In this document: positions 7,652 through 17,048 of the stretch, piece after piece
How the letters are laid out: every line of letters starts with the position of its first letter
Position numbering within the stretch: position 1 is the stretch's first letter
Source: Azospirillum lipoferum 4B
GTDB taxonomy: Bacteria > Pseudomonadota > Alphaproteobacteria > Azospirillales > Azospirillaceae
Reading direction: 5' to 3'
Length of the DNA stretch: 64,000 bases
Assembly (NCBI RefSeq): GCF_000283655.1
Contig: NC_016624.1
Span: 124,001-188,000, forward strand
Position numbers and translations under genes: made by a program
Notes under the pieces: model-generated
The model's input: only the letters and a program-made list of their open reading frames with translations
Told to the model about the DNA's origin: nothing
Database searches by the model: none

Positions 7652-9802
7652 TCACAGCCTGTACCGCAGTCCGGCCAGAACCTGCGCACCGTTGCCGTAC
7701 TGGCAATAGAAGCTGGAACTGCAGCTCGAGTAATATTCCTTGTCGAAGAGGTTGGTGGCGTTCAGCGTCGCTTCCGCTCCGCGCAGCGACGGACCGAGCT
7801 TGCCGAGGTCGTACCGCACCGAGGCATCGACCAGCGCGTAGCCGCTCGTCCGGATGGTGTTGGCATCGTCGGCGAAGCTGCCGCCGACGAAGCGGATGCC
7901 GCCGCCAACGGTCAATCCGTCGAGCAGGCCGGTATCGAAGCCGTAATTGGCCCAGGCGGACCCGTAATATCTGGGAGCCGCCTGCGGCTGCTTCCCGATG
8001 GTGGTCGCCGAGGTCGATTTGGTGACCTCGGTGTCGAGCAGAGTGAGCGCGCCGATCAGCTCCAGCGATTTGGTGACGTTTCCGCGCGCTTCGAATTCCA
8101 GTCCGCGCGAGCGAACCTCTCCCTGCTGGACGTAGAAGCCGACCGTCGTGTCCGGCGTCTTCACATTTTCCTGGCGGATGTGGAAGGCGGAAAGCGTGAA
8201 GAGCGCCTTCATGAAGGAGGGTTCGTATTTGAGCCCGGCTTCCCATTGCTTCGCCTTGGTCGGCTCGAAGGGCGCGCCGCGCGCATCCACGCCGACGGTC
8301 GGCTCGAAGGACGTCGAGTAGCTGACATAGGGGGAGATCCCGCTGTCGAACCGGTAGAGCAAGCCGGCGCGATAGCTTGGGGAACTGCTGGACTGGCTGC
8401 TGCTCGATCCCGCCAGCCGGTTCTCGGTCTCCTGCTTCGTCCAGTCGTAGCGCGCACCCAGCACGGCCCGGAAGCCGCCGAGTGCAAGCTGGTCCTGGAG
8501 ATAGACACCGGTCTGCCGGAGCGTCTGCTTGGAGTCGATGATGGTCGTGAGGGCGCCGATGGGCACGTCATAACGCGGATTGGCGACGTCCAGTGAAGGC
8601 GCCAGGCCGAATTGGTATTCCCAGTCGCTGCGCGAATGCTGGAAATCGACGCCGGCGAGGGCCGTGTGCGAGACCGCTCCCGTCCTGAAGTCGAACTGCG
8701 CCTGATTGTCGGTGGCGACGCCCCGCACATCCTCGATCGAGCGGAGTGCCTGCCGTGGCAGCAGCCCGTCGGCGGTGACGGGCGCACTCATCTGCAGGCT
8801 TTGGAAATCGAGATCGATGGCGGAGTAGCGGGTTTTCGAGCGGAGGCTGACGACTTCGTTCAGCCGATGCTGGAAGCTGTAGCCGATGGCGTACTGCTTG
8901 CGCTCGTAGCTGTCGAAATCCGGATCGCCCACATTGAGCGTGCGCCCGAGGGCCGACTTGTAGGCTTCCGGGGCGAGCGAACGCGGATAGATGGAGTTGA
9001 AATATCCGCCTTCGGGATCGTTCTGATAGAAGCCCTGCAGGGTCAACTGCGTGTCGGCATCGGGTTGCCAGCGGATGGCCGGAGCGATGCCGACCCGCAT
9101 CTCCTCGACATTGTCATAGCGGGTGTCGGAACGGCGGCCGACGCCGCTGATGCTGTACTGCCAACGCCCATCGGCATCGAGGGCACCCTGGCTGGTGACG
9201 CCGCTCTGCAGCCTTGCGTGGTTTCCGGCCTCGACCCTGACCTCGGTGTAGGGGGTAACGTCGGGGGCGCGGCTGGCCTGATTGACGAGACCGCCGGGGC
9301 TGGTCTGGCCGTAGAGGACGGCGGACGGCCCCTTCAGGACATCGATGTGATCGAGCAGGAAGGGATCGACCGCGGGCAGCGCGAAGGCCTGCCCACGGGG
9401 CAATTTCAATCCATCGAGGAAATCCACGACCCGCGTGTCGGTCCCGAAGCCTCCGAACCCGCGCATGAAGACGCTGTCGTAGCGGCTGGTGCTGTCGGCC
9501 GTCGACAGCACCCCGGCCGTGTAGTTCAGCGCGTCCTTCACGCTTTGGGGATTCTGATCGTCGAGTTGCTTGCGCGTGATGGTTGTAATCGCCTGCGGCG
9601 TGTCGAGGACGGGTGTTTCCGTTTTGGTCGCGGACGAGGAATCCTGCCTGAGATATTCGTTCGTCCCCTTCAGCCGGTCGCCTTCCACCTGAAGCGTCGG
9701 AAATGTGACGGCCTGCTCCTGGGCATGGCCGGTCATCGGACTCAAGGTCGCAGTTGCTGCCAGCAGCGCCGCGCCGGCTCGCTTTGGGAACACTCCCGTC
9801 AT
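7652..9802 (-). CDS. TonB-dependent siderophore receptor
   Basis: A 716-residue outer-membrane receptor of the FhuA/FpvA-like siderophore class. It has a signal peptide ending near MTGHAQ, a plug domain with DTPQAITTITRKQLDDQ and the family signature IDVLKGPSAVLYGQTSPGG, then a 22-strand barrel. The C-terminal strands include NATNLFDKEYYSSC and end in LAGLRYRL, the usual terminal aromatic/hydrophobic pattern. The start at 9802 is preceded by a strong Shine-Dalgarno sequence (GGGAGAGGCGAG); an upstream in-frame start at 9850 is less likely. It is the first gene of the operon and lies 54 bases downstream of a Fur-like palindrome, so iron repression is likely. No N-terminal signalling domain is seen, so it is not a FecA-type transducer. 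Confidence 0.92.
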   Translation of the reverse strand: MTGVFPKRAGAALLAATATLSPMTGHAQEQAVTFPTLQVEGDRLKGTNEYLRQDSSSATKTETPVLDTPQAITTITRKQLDDQNPQSVKDALNYTAGVLSTADSTSRYDSVFMRGFGGFGTDTRVVDFLDGLKLPRGQAFALPAVDPFLLDHIDVLKGPSAVLYGQTSPGGLVNQASRAPDVTPYTEVRVEAGNHARLQSGVTSQGALDADGRWQYSISGVGRRSDTRYDNVEEMRVGIAPAIRWQPDADTQLTLQGFYQNDPEGGYFNSIYPRSLAPEAYKSALGRTLNVGDPDFDSYERKQYAIGYSFQHRLNEVVSLRSKTRYSAIDLDFQSLQMSAPVTADGLLPRQALRSIEDVRGVATDNQAQFDFRTGAVSHTALAGVDFQHSRSDWEYQFGLAPSLDVANPRYDVPIGALTTIIDSKQTLRQTGVYLQDQLALGGFRAVLGARYDWTKQETENRLAGSSSSQSSSSPSYRAGLLYRFDSGISPYVSYSTSFEPTVGVDARGAPFEPTKAKQWEAGLKYEPSFMKALFTLSAFHIRQENVKTPDTTVGFYVQQGEVRSRGLEFEARGNVTKSLELIGALTLLDTEVTKSTSATTIGKQPQAAPRYYGSAWANYGFDTGLLDGLTVGGGIRFVGGSFADDANTIRTSGYALVDASVRYDLGKLGPSLRGAEATLNATNLFDKEYYSSCSSSFYCQYGNGAQVLAGLRYRL

Positions 9803-10165
9803 TCGTCTCGCCTCTCCCGTTGGTTCGCATGAGGAGTCTATGCGGCCCACATAATGCGAATGCGCATCATTCGCGATTGTAAGGCGAGTTCTAAAACAAA
9901 CGGGACGGTCCCGTCCAGTTATTTTGATGCTATCCGATTCATTGGCTGGTCACGGGTGGGAGTGGTGGCATATGCATGGTTTAGGTGTGGGCGGTGCGTC
10001 GCCCGTCTGCTAAGGAAGAGCCTCCGAGCAGTGTGATGGCCATGCGCGGACGGTGGACGGAGGGAAAGCGCGAATGGCAGGGGGCAACCCTGCGAAGGAC
10101 CCCGTGTCTTTCGGCCGCCATGATCCGAACTCTCCTCAGGGCCGTGCAGAGCAGGTAAAGGAACG
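9803..10165. other. Divergent control region between receptor operon and tetR
   Basis: This 363-base region separates the leftward siderophore operon from the rightward TetR gene. It contains the Fur-like palindrome at 9856-9874 and an AT-richer stretch around 9880-9990 that could hold promoters. I see no gene here. Confidence 0.5.
9856..9874. promoter_or_regulatory. Probable Fur-type operator
   Basis: The 19-base sequence GCGAATGCGCATCATTCGC has perfect 7-base arms (GCGAATG/CATTCGC) and lies just upstream of the siderophore receptor gene. Its size and the GAAT...ATTC pattern fit Fur boxes of high-GC proteobacteria. No experimental consensus for this organism is available to me, so assignment to Fur rather than another regulator is inference. 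Confidence 0.6.
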
Positions 10166-10837
10166 ATGAAGGTTTCGTCATCCACAAAGCCGCGCATCGG
10201 CAGGCCGTCGAAGGAAGATGCCGCGGAGACATCCAACCGGATCATCGACACGGCAGCGCAGCTTTTTGCGGCCCAGGGTTTTGCCGCCACGTCGATCGAG
10301 CAGATCGCGTCCGCCTGTAACGCGGGAAAGGATACGATCTACCGGCGCTTTCCATCGAAAACCGCGCTGTTCGTCGCCGTTGTTGAGCGGCTGCGGACAC
10401 GGACCCTGAACAGTCTCGAGGCCGAGCTCGACTCCGCCGGCGGTCATGGCGATGCGTTGGCGCGGTTGAAGCGGGTTGCCCGCTGGTTCCTCACCGTCAA
10501 CCTGGATCCGGACATGGTCGCCTTGAACCGGATTGCCTTGAGCGAAGCGAGCCTCTTCGGTCAGGACCAGCGGGATCCATGGGAGGAGGATCCCATCATG
10601 GAGCGTCTGATCCAGCTGATCCGTGCCGCACAGGAAGCCGGCACGCTCACCGGCGGCGATCCGCGGATGATCGCATCGCACATGCTCCATTCCATCGTGT
10701 TCGGGCCATCCAACGACGCGATGCTGGGCCGCAAGACCTACGCGGCCAAGGCCGCCCAGGATCAGTTTTTCGAGCAGGCCTGGACATTATTCCTGAACGG
10801 GGCGGGCGAGCGGCGAAGCGGGCCTTCCGGCCCCTGA
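10166..10837 (+). CDS. TetR/AcrR-family transcriptional regulator
   Basis: A 223-residue one-component repressor. The N-terminal helix-turn-helix spans residues 24 to 70: IIDTAAQLFAAQGFAATS, then IASACNAGKDTIYRRFPSK, the classic TetR pattern ending in YRRFxxK. The C-terminal part (residues 90-210) resembles the AcrR/AefR ligand-binding type. The gene is divergent from the siderophore operon across 363 bases and could regulate that operon or only itself; no partner is established. The next gene downstream is a decayed transposase, so it marks the edge of the intact cargo region. Start chosen at the only ATG with a nearby AAAGGAAC element. Confidence 0.85.
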   Translation: MKVSSSTKPRIGRPSKEDAAETSNRIIDTAAQLFAAQGFAATSIEQIASACNAGKDTIYRRFPSKTALFVAVVERLRTRTLNSLEAELDSAGGHGDALARLKRVARWFLTVNLDPDMVALNRIALSEASLFGQDQRDPWEEDPIMERLIQLIRAAQEAGTLTGGDPRMIASHMLHSIVFGPSNDAMLGRKTYAAKAAQDQFFEQAWTLFLNGAGERRSGPSGP

Positions 10838-10856
10838 GAGGCACTGTTCGTGGACG

Positions 10857-11083
10857 TCATGCGGGGGCTGCCTGGGTGACGAGCCGCTTCAGGCGACGTG
10901 AGAGGATCGAGATGAAGGCGATCTCGATGAAAGCGACGAGGTGCTCCTTCGTCCGCTCAACAATGGTGTTCAATCGCCGGTAGCGGCTCATCCATCCAAA
11001 CGAGCGCTCCGCGACCTAGGCGATGTCGGTGGGAACAAACACGCCGCCGCGCCCTCTGGCGATCGGCTGAATGGTGATGCCAA
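10857..11083 (-). pseudogene. C-terminal remnant of an IS5-family transposase
   Basis: The minus strand encodes the end of an IS5-family transposase unlike the IS903-type copies: FVPTDIA, an in-frame TAG at 11018-11016, then VAERSFGWMSRYRRLN and the tail SRRLKRLVTQAAPA. The ERSFGWxxRYRRL block with the catalytic Glu is typical of the family. The 5' part is cut off by the IS903-like element at 11084 and is not found on its far side. It is inactive twice over, by truncation and by the stop codon. Confidence 0.8.
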
Positions 11084-12192
11084 GGACATTGGTGCAAAAA
11101 GGCCGGGGTGGTGGCGGTCGGCAGGGCGAGCCGGTATAGAGGCGCCCCCCACAGAAGCTGAGAGCCGGATGCTGTACAAGGCCAACGAGCCCCGCCGCGC
11201 CAAGATCCCGAAGGCGCGCTACCGTATGGAGAACTGGGCGGCCTACGACGCGGCGCTGCGCCGGCGCGGCGACCTGACGATCTGGGTGTCGCCGGAGGCG
11301 ATCGCCGCCTGGACGCCGCCCGCCACGGGGCGGCGCGGCCGGCCTTCCCGCTACTCGGCCATCGCCATTGAGGCCGGGCTGATGCTGCGCCTGGCCTTCG
11401 GTCGGCCATGGCGGCAGACCGAGGGTTTGCTGGGCTCGCTCATGCGCCTGCTCGGCCTGGACCTGCCGGTCCCGGATCACACGACGTTTTCCCGGCGCAG
11501 CGCCGATCTGGCAGTCGAGACGGCGCTGGTCAGGACGGATGGGCCGGCCACCGTGGTCATCGACTCCACCGGGCTGAAGGTGTTCGGCAAAGGCGAATGG
11601 TACCTGCAGAAATACGGCGGCCCGCCGCGCCGGAGCTGGAGGAAGCTCCATCTGGCGGTCGATCCCGACACGGGCGAGGTCCTTGCCTCGGAGTTGACGG
11701 GCAACGAGGAGGGGGACGCTTCACTGGTCGGCTCGTTGCTCGACCAGATCACCCGCCCGATCGATGCGGTCATCGCCGACGGTGCGTACGACGGCGAGCC
11801 CATCTATTGCGCCGTTGCCGAGCGTGCGCCGGACGCCGAGGTGATCATCCCGCCGCGCGCCACTGCGGTGGTGAGCGACAGCGCCGAGACCGCCCCCACC
11901 CGGCGCGACCGCCACATCCGGATGATCAAAGAGCGCGGGCGGCTTGGCTGGCAGCGCGCGGTCCAGTACGGCCGCAGATCGCTGGTTGAGGTGGCGATCC
12001 TGAGGTACAAGGTTCTCATCGGACGCAGCCTCCGCGCTCGGACTCTGCCCGCGCAAAAAGTCGAAGCGGCCATCGGCTGCAAGGTCATGAACCTCATGAC
12101 CAGCTTGGGCATGCCAGTCACCCGAAAGGTCGCCTGATTACCTCTGCCCTGGCGAGGACTCCGCCGGCACGCCCATTTGCGCACCAAAGTCC
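11084..12192 (+). mobile_element. IS5-family (IS903-like) insertion sequence
   Basis: This element of about 1.1 kb is bounded by imperfect inverted repeats. The left end reads GGACATTGGTGCAAAAAGG and the right end, reverse complemented, GGACTTTGGTGCGCAAATG. It holds one transposase gene. It interrupts the older IS5-family remnant on its left. The nine bases outside each end do not match, so the target duplication has been lost or one flank was deleted after insertion. Confidence 0.8.
11169..12137 (+). CDS. IS5-family (IS903-like) transposase, intact
   Basis: A 322-residue DDE transposase of the IS903 subgroup that appears complete. It shows RYRMENWAAYDAALRRRGDL near the N-terminus, DLPVPDHTTFSRR, the catalytic blocks VVIDSTGLKVFGKG (first Asp) and VIADGAYDGEP (second Asp), and the C-terminal RRSLVEVAILRYKVLIG with the Glu. 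The IS903 relationship is clear from STGLKVFGxGEW and RRSWRKLHLAVD. The ATG at 11169 is the first plausible start inside the element. It lies in the same direction as the related copy at 2176-3180. Confidence 0.9.
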   Translation: MLYKANEPRRAKIPKARYRMENWAAYDAALRRRGDLTIWVSPEAIAAWTPPATGRRGRPSRYSAIAIEAGLMLRLAFGRPWRQTEGLLGSLMRLLGLDLPVPDHTTFSRRSADLAVETALVRTDGPATVVIDSTGLKVFGKGEWYLQKYGGPPRRSWRKLHLAVDPDTGEVLASELTGNEEGDASLVGSLLDQITRPIDAVIADGAYDGEPIYCAVAERAPDAEVIIPPRATAVVSDSAETAPTRRDRHIRMIKERGRLGWQRAVQYGRRSLVEVAILRYKVLIGRSLRARTLPAQKVEAAIGCKVMNLMTSLGMPVTRKVA

Positions 12193-12271
12193 TCTCCACG
12201 TTAAGGACCTGTGAACAGCACCACAGATCTACGCACCTACTCCCTTTTTGCAAAAGGCACTCTGTATTCGA

Positions 12272-12502
12272 TCAGAACAGCGGGAGCTGGATGCGCCCAC
12301 CATCGTCCGTGTGGGCTTTTGCGGCGCGCACCGCGGCGTCCTGAGCGCCGGTCATCGTCCGGGCACTTCCAGAGCGGACCTGCTCACCAGCAACAGTGAC
12401 GGTCCAGCTCCACAGATCCGGGCCGCGCCAGACCACCGCCAGATCGCACCCGTGCATCCGCGTCACCGCGTGCCGTGTCGTCCAGGTCGTCGTCGTTGGC
12501 AT
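12272..12502 (-). CDS. Small unrecognised protein, 76 aa
   Basis: A short minus-strand frame from an ATG at 12502 that is preceded by GTGGAGG at 7 bases, a good ribosome-binding site. The product contains VVWRGPDLWSWTVTVAGEQV followed by an alanine-rich helix (QDAAVRAAKAH). A tryptophan-rich strand followed by an amphipathic helix looks like a real small fold rather than noise. I know no function. It sits between two transposable elements and may be cargo. A longer frame from 12562 is possible but lacks a ribosome-binding site. Confidence 0.45.
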   Translation of the reverse strand: MPTTTTWTTRHAVTRMHGCDLAVVWRGPDLWSWTVTVAGEQVRSGSARTMTGAQDAAVRAAKAHTDDGGRIQLPLF

Positions 12503-12738
12503 CCCGGCACCTCCACAAGTTCCGGCTGGCTGTACCACAGGACGACGGTGGTCAGTAAGCACGCCATGAGGAAACGGTCATCTGAGCAAATGCTCGTTTG
12601 ATCTATTGCGCTATTGACTATTTGAGTGTTGCTAAACTGAAGGGCTCAAGTGTTCGGGATGCGCAAACACGGTGTGAACGCCGGCTGAACCGCCCCGGGT
12701 TTGTCGGAGGCCCCATCTTCTGAGAGACTGGGGTCCTC

Positions 12739-13068
12739 ATGACGAAACAGGCATCACCCAAATACGCCCCTGAAGTGCGCGAGCGCGCGGTTCGGATGGT
12801 GTTCGAGCACGAAGGCGAGCATGCCTCGCAGTGGGCGGCGATCAGTTCGATCGCGGCGAAGATCGGCTGCACTCCGGAAACGCTGCGGGGCTGGGTCCGG
12901 CAGGCCGAGCGTGACCAGGGCAAGCGGCCGGGGCCGACAACGGACGAGCAGGAACGGATCAAGGCTTTGGAGCGTGAGGTGCGGGAGCTGCGCCAGGCGA
13001 ATGAGATCCTACGCAAGGCGTCGGCGTATTTCGCCCAGGCGGAGCTCGACCGCCCGTTCCGGAAATGA
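12739..13068 (+). CDS. IS3-family transposase OrfA
   Basis: A 109-residue OrfA of an IS3-family element. It has an N-terminal helix-turn-helix ([18 protein letters not shown], then [20 protein letters not shown]) and a C-terminal leucine-zipper-like helix ([18 protein letters not shown]) used for multimerisation. Its stop codon overlaps the start of orfB in an ATGA at 13065-13068, in the -1 frame. The arrangement resembles the IS51/IS407-like branches. Confidence 0.92.
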   Translation: MTKQASPKYAPEVRERAVRMVFEHEGEHASQWAAISSIAAKIGCTPETLRGWVRQAERDQGKRPGPTTDEQERIKALEREVRELRQANEILRKASAYFAQAELDRPFRK

Positions 13069-13970
13069 TCGCCTTCATCGACGCGCACCGCGCCGTTCAC
13101 GGGGTCGAGCCGATCTGCCGAGTGCTGCCGATCGCCCCGTCCACCTATTACGCCCATGCCGCCCGACAGGCCGATCCGTCCAAGGCGCCGGCCCGTTCGC
13201 GAAGCGACGCAGTGCTGAGGGAGGCTATCCGGCGGGTCTGGGACGCGAACTTCCAGGTCTATGGGGTACGTAAAGTTTGGCGGCAGTTGCGGCGGGAGGG
13301 TATCGACGTGGCACGCTGCACAGTGGCTCGACTGATGAAGCAGATGGGCTTGAAAGGAGCGATGCGTGGCAAGGTGGTGCGCACCACGATCAGCGACCGG
13401 GCGGCGTCATGCCCTGCTGACCGGGTGAACCGCCAATTCCAGGCGCCACGCCCAAACGCCCTGTGGTTGGCCGATTTCACGTACGTATCGACATGGCAGG
13501 GCTTCGTCTACGTGGCCTTCGTCATCGACGCCTTCGCGCGCCGCATCGTGGGCTGGCGGGTGTCCAGCACAGCCCACGCCGGCTTCGTTCTGGATGCGCT
13601 CGAACAGGCACTTCACGACCGCCGACCGGCCAAGGGCTGCGGCCTCATCCATCACTCCGACAGGGGATCGCAATACGTTGCGATTCGCTACACCGAGCGT
13701 CTCACCGAAGCTGGGGTCGAGCCTTCCGTGGGCAGCGTTGGCGATTCCTACGATAACGCGTTGGCCGAGACCATCAACGGTCTCTACAAGACCGAGGTGA
13801 TCCGGCGCCGCGGGCCATGGCGCACCTTGGAGGCTGTCGAGTTCGCCACTCTGGAATGGGTCGACTGGTTCAACCACCGGCGCCTCCTCGAACCCATCGG
13901 CAACAGTCCTCCCGCCGAGGCCGAAGCGCGTTACTATGCCCAAACCGAGGACGTCGCCAGGGCGGCGTGA
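13065..13970 (+). CDS. IS3-family transposase OrfB (integrase core)
   Basis: A 301-residue catalytic subunit with the rve integrase core. An HTH_21-like region lies near residues 50-110 ([20 protein letters not shown]). The DDE triad is visible in LWLADFTYV, in HHSDRGSQY, and in [19 protein letters not shown]. The C-terminal [19 protein letters not shown] is typical. It overlaps orfA by 4 bases, so OrfB is made either by coupled reinitiation or, as an OrfAB fusion, by frameshifting; no clear slippery run is seen at the overlap. Both genes are intact and the element may be active. Confidence 0.93.
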   Translation: MIAFIDAHRAVHGVEPICRVLPIAPSTYYAHAARQADPSKAPARSRSDAVLREAIRRVWDANFQVYGVRKVWRQLRREGIDVARCTVARLMKQMGLKGAMRGKVVRTTISDRAASCPADRVNRQFQAPRPNALWLADFTYVSTWQGFVYVAFVIDAFARRIVGWRVSSTAHAGFVLDALEQALHDRRPAKGCGLIHHSDRGSQYVAIRYTERLTEAGVEPSVGSVGDSYDNALAETINGLYKTEVIRRRGPWRTLEAVEFATLEWVDWFNHRRLLEPIGNSPPAEAEARYYAQTEDVARAA

Positions 13971-14009
13971 CTCAACACAAATGGTCTCCGGGAAAACCGG
14001 CGCGGTTCA

Positions 14010-14433
14010 CCAGGAACTGGGCCGCATCGAGCGCACACTCTTCATGATCCGCTGGTTGGAAACACCCGAGCTCAGACGGAGCTGTCACATCGGGTTGAAC
14101 AAAGGGGAGCAGCGTCACGCTCTGGCCCAGGCGATCTGCACGTTCAAGCAGGGCCGGATCGCCGACCGCGGGTCCCAAGCGCAGCAGTATCGCGCCTCGG
14201 GGCTGAACCTGCTCATCGCCGCGATCGTCTATTGGAACTCGACCTACATGGCCGACGCGGTTGGTCATCTGCGCGCCGTCGGCGGGACCGTACCCGACGA
14301 CCTGCTCGTCCACACCTCACCGGTCGGCTGGGAGCACATCGGCCTGTCCGGCGATTTCCTGTGGGACCGCGCCGCGGCCGTGCCCATCGGCAGGCGACCG
14401 CTTAACCTGCGACGGGACCGCCATGCCGCCTGA
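14010..14433 (+). pseudogene. C-terminal fragment of a Tn3-family transposase (TnpA)
   Basis: About 140 codons encode the end of a Tn3-family TnpA: LGRIERTLFMIRWLETPELR, GLNKGEQRHALAQAI, QQYRASGLNLLIAAIVYWN and PVGWEHIGLSGDFLWDR, the highly conserved C-terminal block. The full protein is near 1000 residues. The upstream part is missing beyond the IS3 element, so a deletion accompanied or followed its insertion. The frame ends normally at 14433, 25 bases before the terminal inverted repeat. Confidence 0.88.
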
Positions 14434-14458
14434 AAGCCAAGTTCCCGGTCCGTTCGAC

Positions 14459-14496
14459 CTTAGCGTTGTCTGCCGAACAAATGTCGCGATGCCCTC
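14459..14496 (+). repeat. Tn3-family terminal inverted repeat (right end)
   Basis: Thirty-eight bases starting CTTAGCGTTGT and ending near GATGCCCTC fit the Tn3-family end, whose inner side reads CTTA(A/G)CGT and whose outer side is C-rich. The position just after the transposase stop is right for the tnpA-proximal end. No second copy is present in the window, so only one end of the transposon survives here. Confidence 0.6.
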
Positions 14497-15025
14497 AATT
14501 TGCCCGCACTAACTTTGCATAATTCTCGATAATTTCCTTTTCCATCAATCTCATTAGTTGCCCGAAAGCTCCGCTTAGTTCGAAAATTTTATCGAAAGAT
14601 TCCATGGAACCTGTATGTATTTTATACAATGCATGATTGACCTTTGCCTCTGCTTTAAAGGCATGCTGATGAACGTAGGTCAATTCAGGAAAATATAACC
14701 GAATATACATTATAATCTTCTTTGCGCGACTATGACCATATACCTCCGTAGAATGAGTTTTTATAAAATATCCCAGAGCATCTTCATCGCCGAGTGATGC
14801 AGCTTTATATCGTTCGCATCTATCCGCATTTTTCTCAAACACTTCGTTTACTAATATATATAGCTCTTCAAGCTTTTGCGTGAGAAGCTTTGACCTTTCC
14901 CTCCTGTTAGTTATGAATTGAGTTAACGCAAATACGATGATTGCAACGGAAGCAGCAATAATTGCTGACATAAGTGTTGCAAAAACTGACGGGTTCCCTT
15001 CAATCAATTTTACTAACTCTCCCAC
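14495..15025 (-). CDS. AT-rich gene for a membrane-anchored unknown protein
   Basis: A 176-residue protein from a GTG at 15025 that is preceded by GGGAGGAATCT. One hydrophobic segment (residues about 15-37, TLMSAIIAASVAIIVFALTQF) is followed by a charged, helical cytoplasmic-type region (RRERSKLLTQKLEELYILV), suggesting an N-terminal anchor and a soluble helical domain. Base composition is far more AT-rich than in all neighbours, a sign of recent transfer. Its last codons and stop lie at the outer edge of the Tn3 inverted repeat, so the transposon may have trimmed the C-terminus. It starts 17 bases after the small gene that follows norR. I do not recognise a family; membrane-anchored helical proteins of this size are common in defence and plasmid modules, but nothing here proves that. 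Confidence 0.75.
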   Translation of the reverse strand: MGELVKLIEGNPSVFATLMSAIIAASVAIIVFALTQFITNRRERSKLLTQKLEELYILVNEVFEKNADRCERYKAASLGDEDALGYFIKTHSTEVYGHSRAKKIIMYIRLYFPELTYVHQHAFKAEAKVNHALYKIHTGSMESFDKIFELSGAFGQLMRLMEKEIIENYAKLVRAN

Positions 15026-15041
15026 AGATTCCTCCCAGGGT

Positions 15042-15319
15042 TTAATATAAGTTGTCGCCCAGCAATGGGGCGATGTCGCGGCTGGTCAGATGCAGGCTGG
15101 CCGCGGCACCGTAGCCGCGCTTTGCGATCTTGCCGGCCGCCGCGGCCTCGAGTGCCGCGCGATGGGCGGCGGCATGGGCGAGGCAGTCCTCCGGTGCGGG
15201 ATTCCGCGTGCCGAGCAGGGCGCGGAAGGCCAGCCGGTGGATGGCGCACCAGCCGCCATGCCCCGCCGGCCGGAAGACCAGCGCATCGATGTCGTCCCGC
15301 CAGCACAGCCCGTCCGCGC

Positions 15320-15323
<4 letters not shown>
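15042..15323 (-). CDS. Small conserved-looking protein coupled to norR
   Basis: A 93-residue protein whose ATG at 15323 overlaps the norR stop codon (ATGA at 15320-15323), so it is translated with NorR. It starts MSADGLCWRDDIDALVFRP and contains GGWCAIHRLAFRALLGTR, then an alanine-rich helix. It has no signal peptide or membrane segment. The compact shape with 'CAIHRLAFRALLG' recalls small DUF1488-like proteins, but the match is too weak to name. Tight coupling to norR suggests a link with the nitric-oxide response. The following gene is foreign DNA, so the native operon may once have continued. Confidence 0.6.
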
Positions 15324-16889
<1,566 letters not shown>

Positions 16890-16915
<26 letters not shown>

Positions 16916-16946
16916 ACGACATCATAGCCTGCGTGGTCGCTTTGAC
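16890..16946. promoter_or_regulatory. Three NorR enhancer sites
   Basis: Three copies of the GT-N7-AC dyad stand at 16890-16900 (GTCGGAATGAC), 16910-16920 (GTCCATACGAC) and 16936-16946 (GTCGCTTTGAC). All share GTC-N5-GAC. NorR of Escherichia coli binds three such sites upstream of its sigma-54 promoter. The first two lie in or over the norR start; the nearest ends 42 bases before the -24 element of hmp. Confidence 0.85.
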
Positions 16947-16988
16947 AACGCTTCCATCGCACGGCGCCGATTCCCGCCCTGCGTCGCT

Positions 16989-17004
16989 TTGGCACAGGGA
17001 TTGC
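16989..17004 (+). promoter_or_regulatory. Sigma-54 (-24/-12) promoter of hmp
   Basis: TTGGCACAGGGATTGC matches the sigma-54 consensus TGGCAC-N5-TTGC exactly at all conserved positions. It lies 45 bases before the hmp start codon and points rightward, downstream of the NorR sites. Confidence 0.9.
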
Positions 17005-17048
17005 CAACCGGTTGCGACATCGTGACGCGCAAAAGGAATGCTTCCTCC

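Larger units (their letters stand above)
12686..14009 (+). mobile_element. IS3-family insertion sequence
   Basis: This 1324-base element ends in inverted repeats of about 27 bases: the left starts TGAACCGCCCCGGGTTTG and the right, reverse complemented, TGAACCGCGCCGGTTTTC; both continue into a shared CGGAG block. It carries orfA and orfB. Its right end lies directly against the coding sequence of a Tn3-family transposase. The three bases at each flank differ (GGC and CCA), so no target duplication remains. Confidence 0.88.

Noticed and set aside
2176-12137. A simple composite transposon made by the two IS903-like copies around the siderophore operon
   Set aside because: The two transposases share motifs but differ throughout, so they are different elements, and matching outer ends or a target duplication could not be found.
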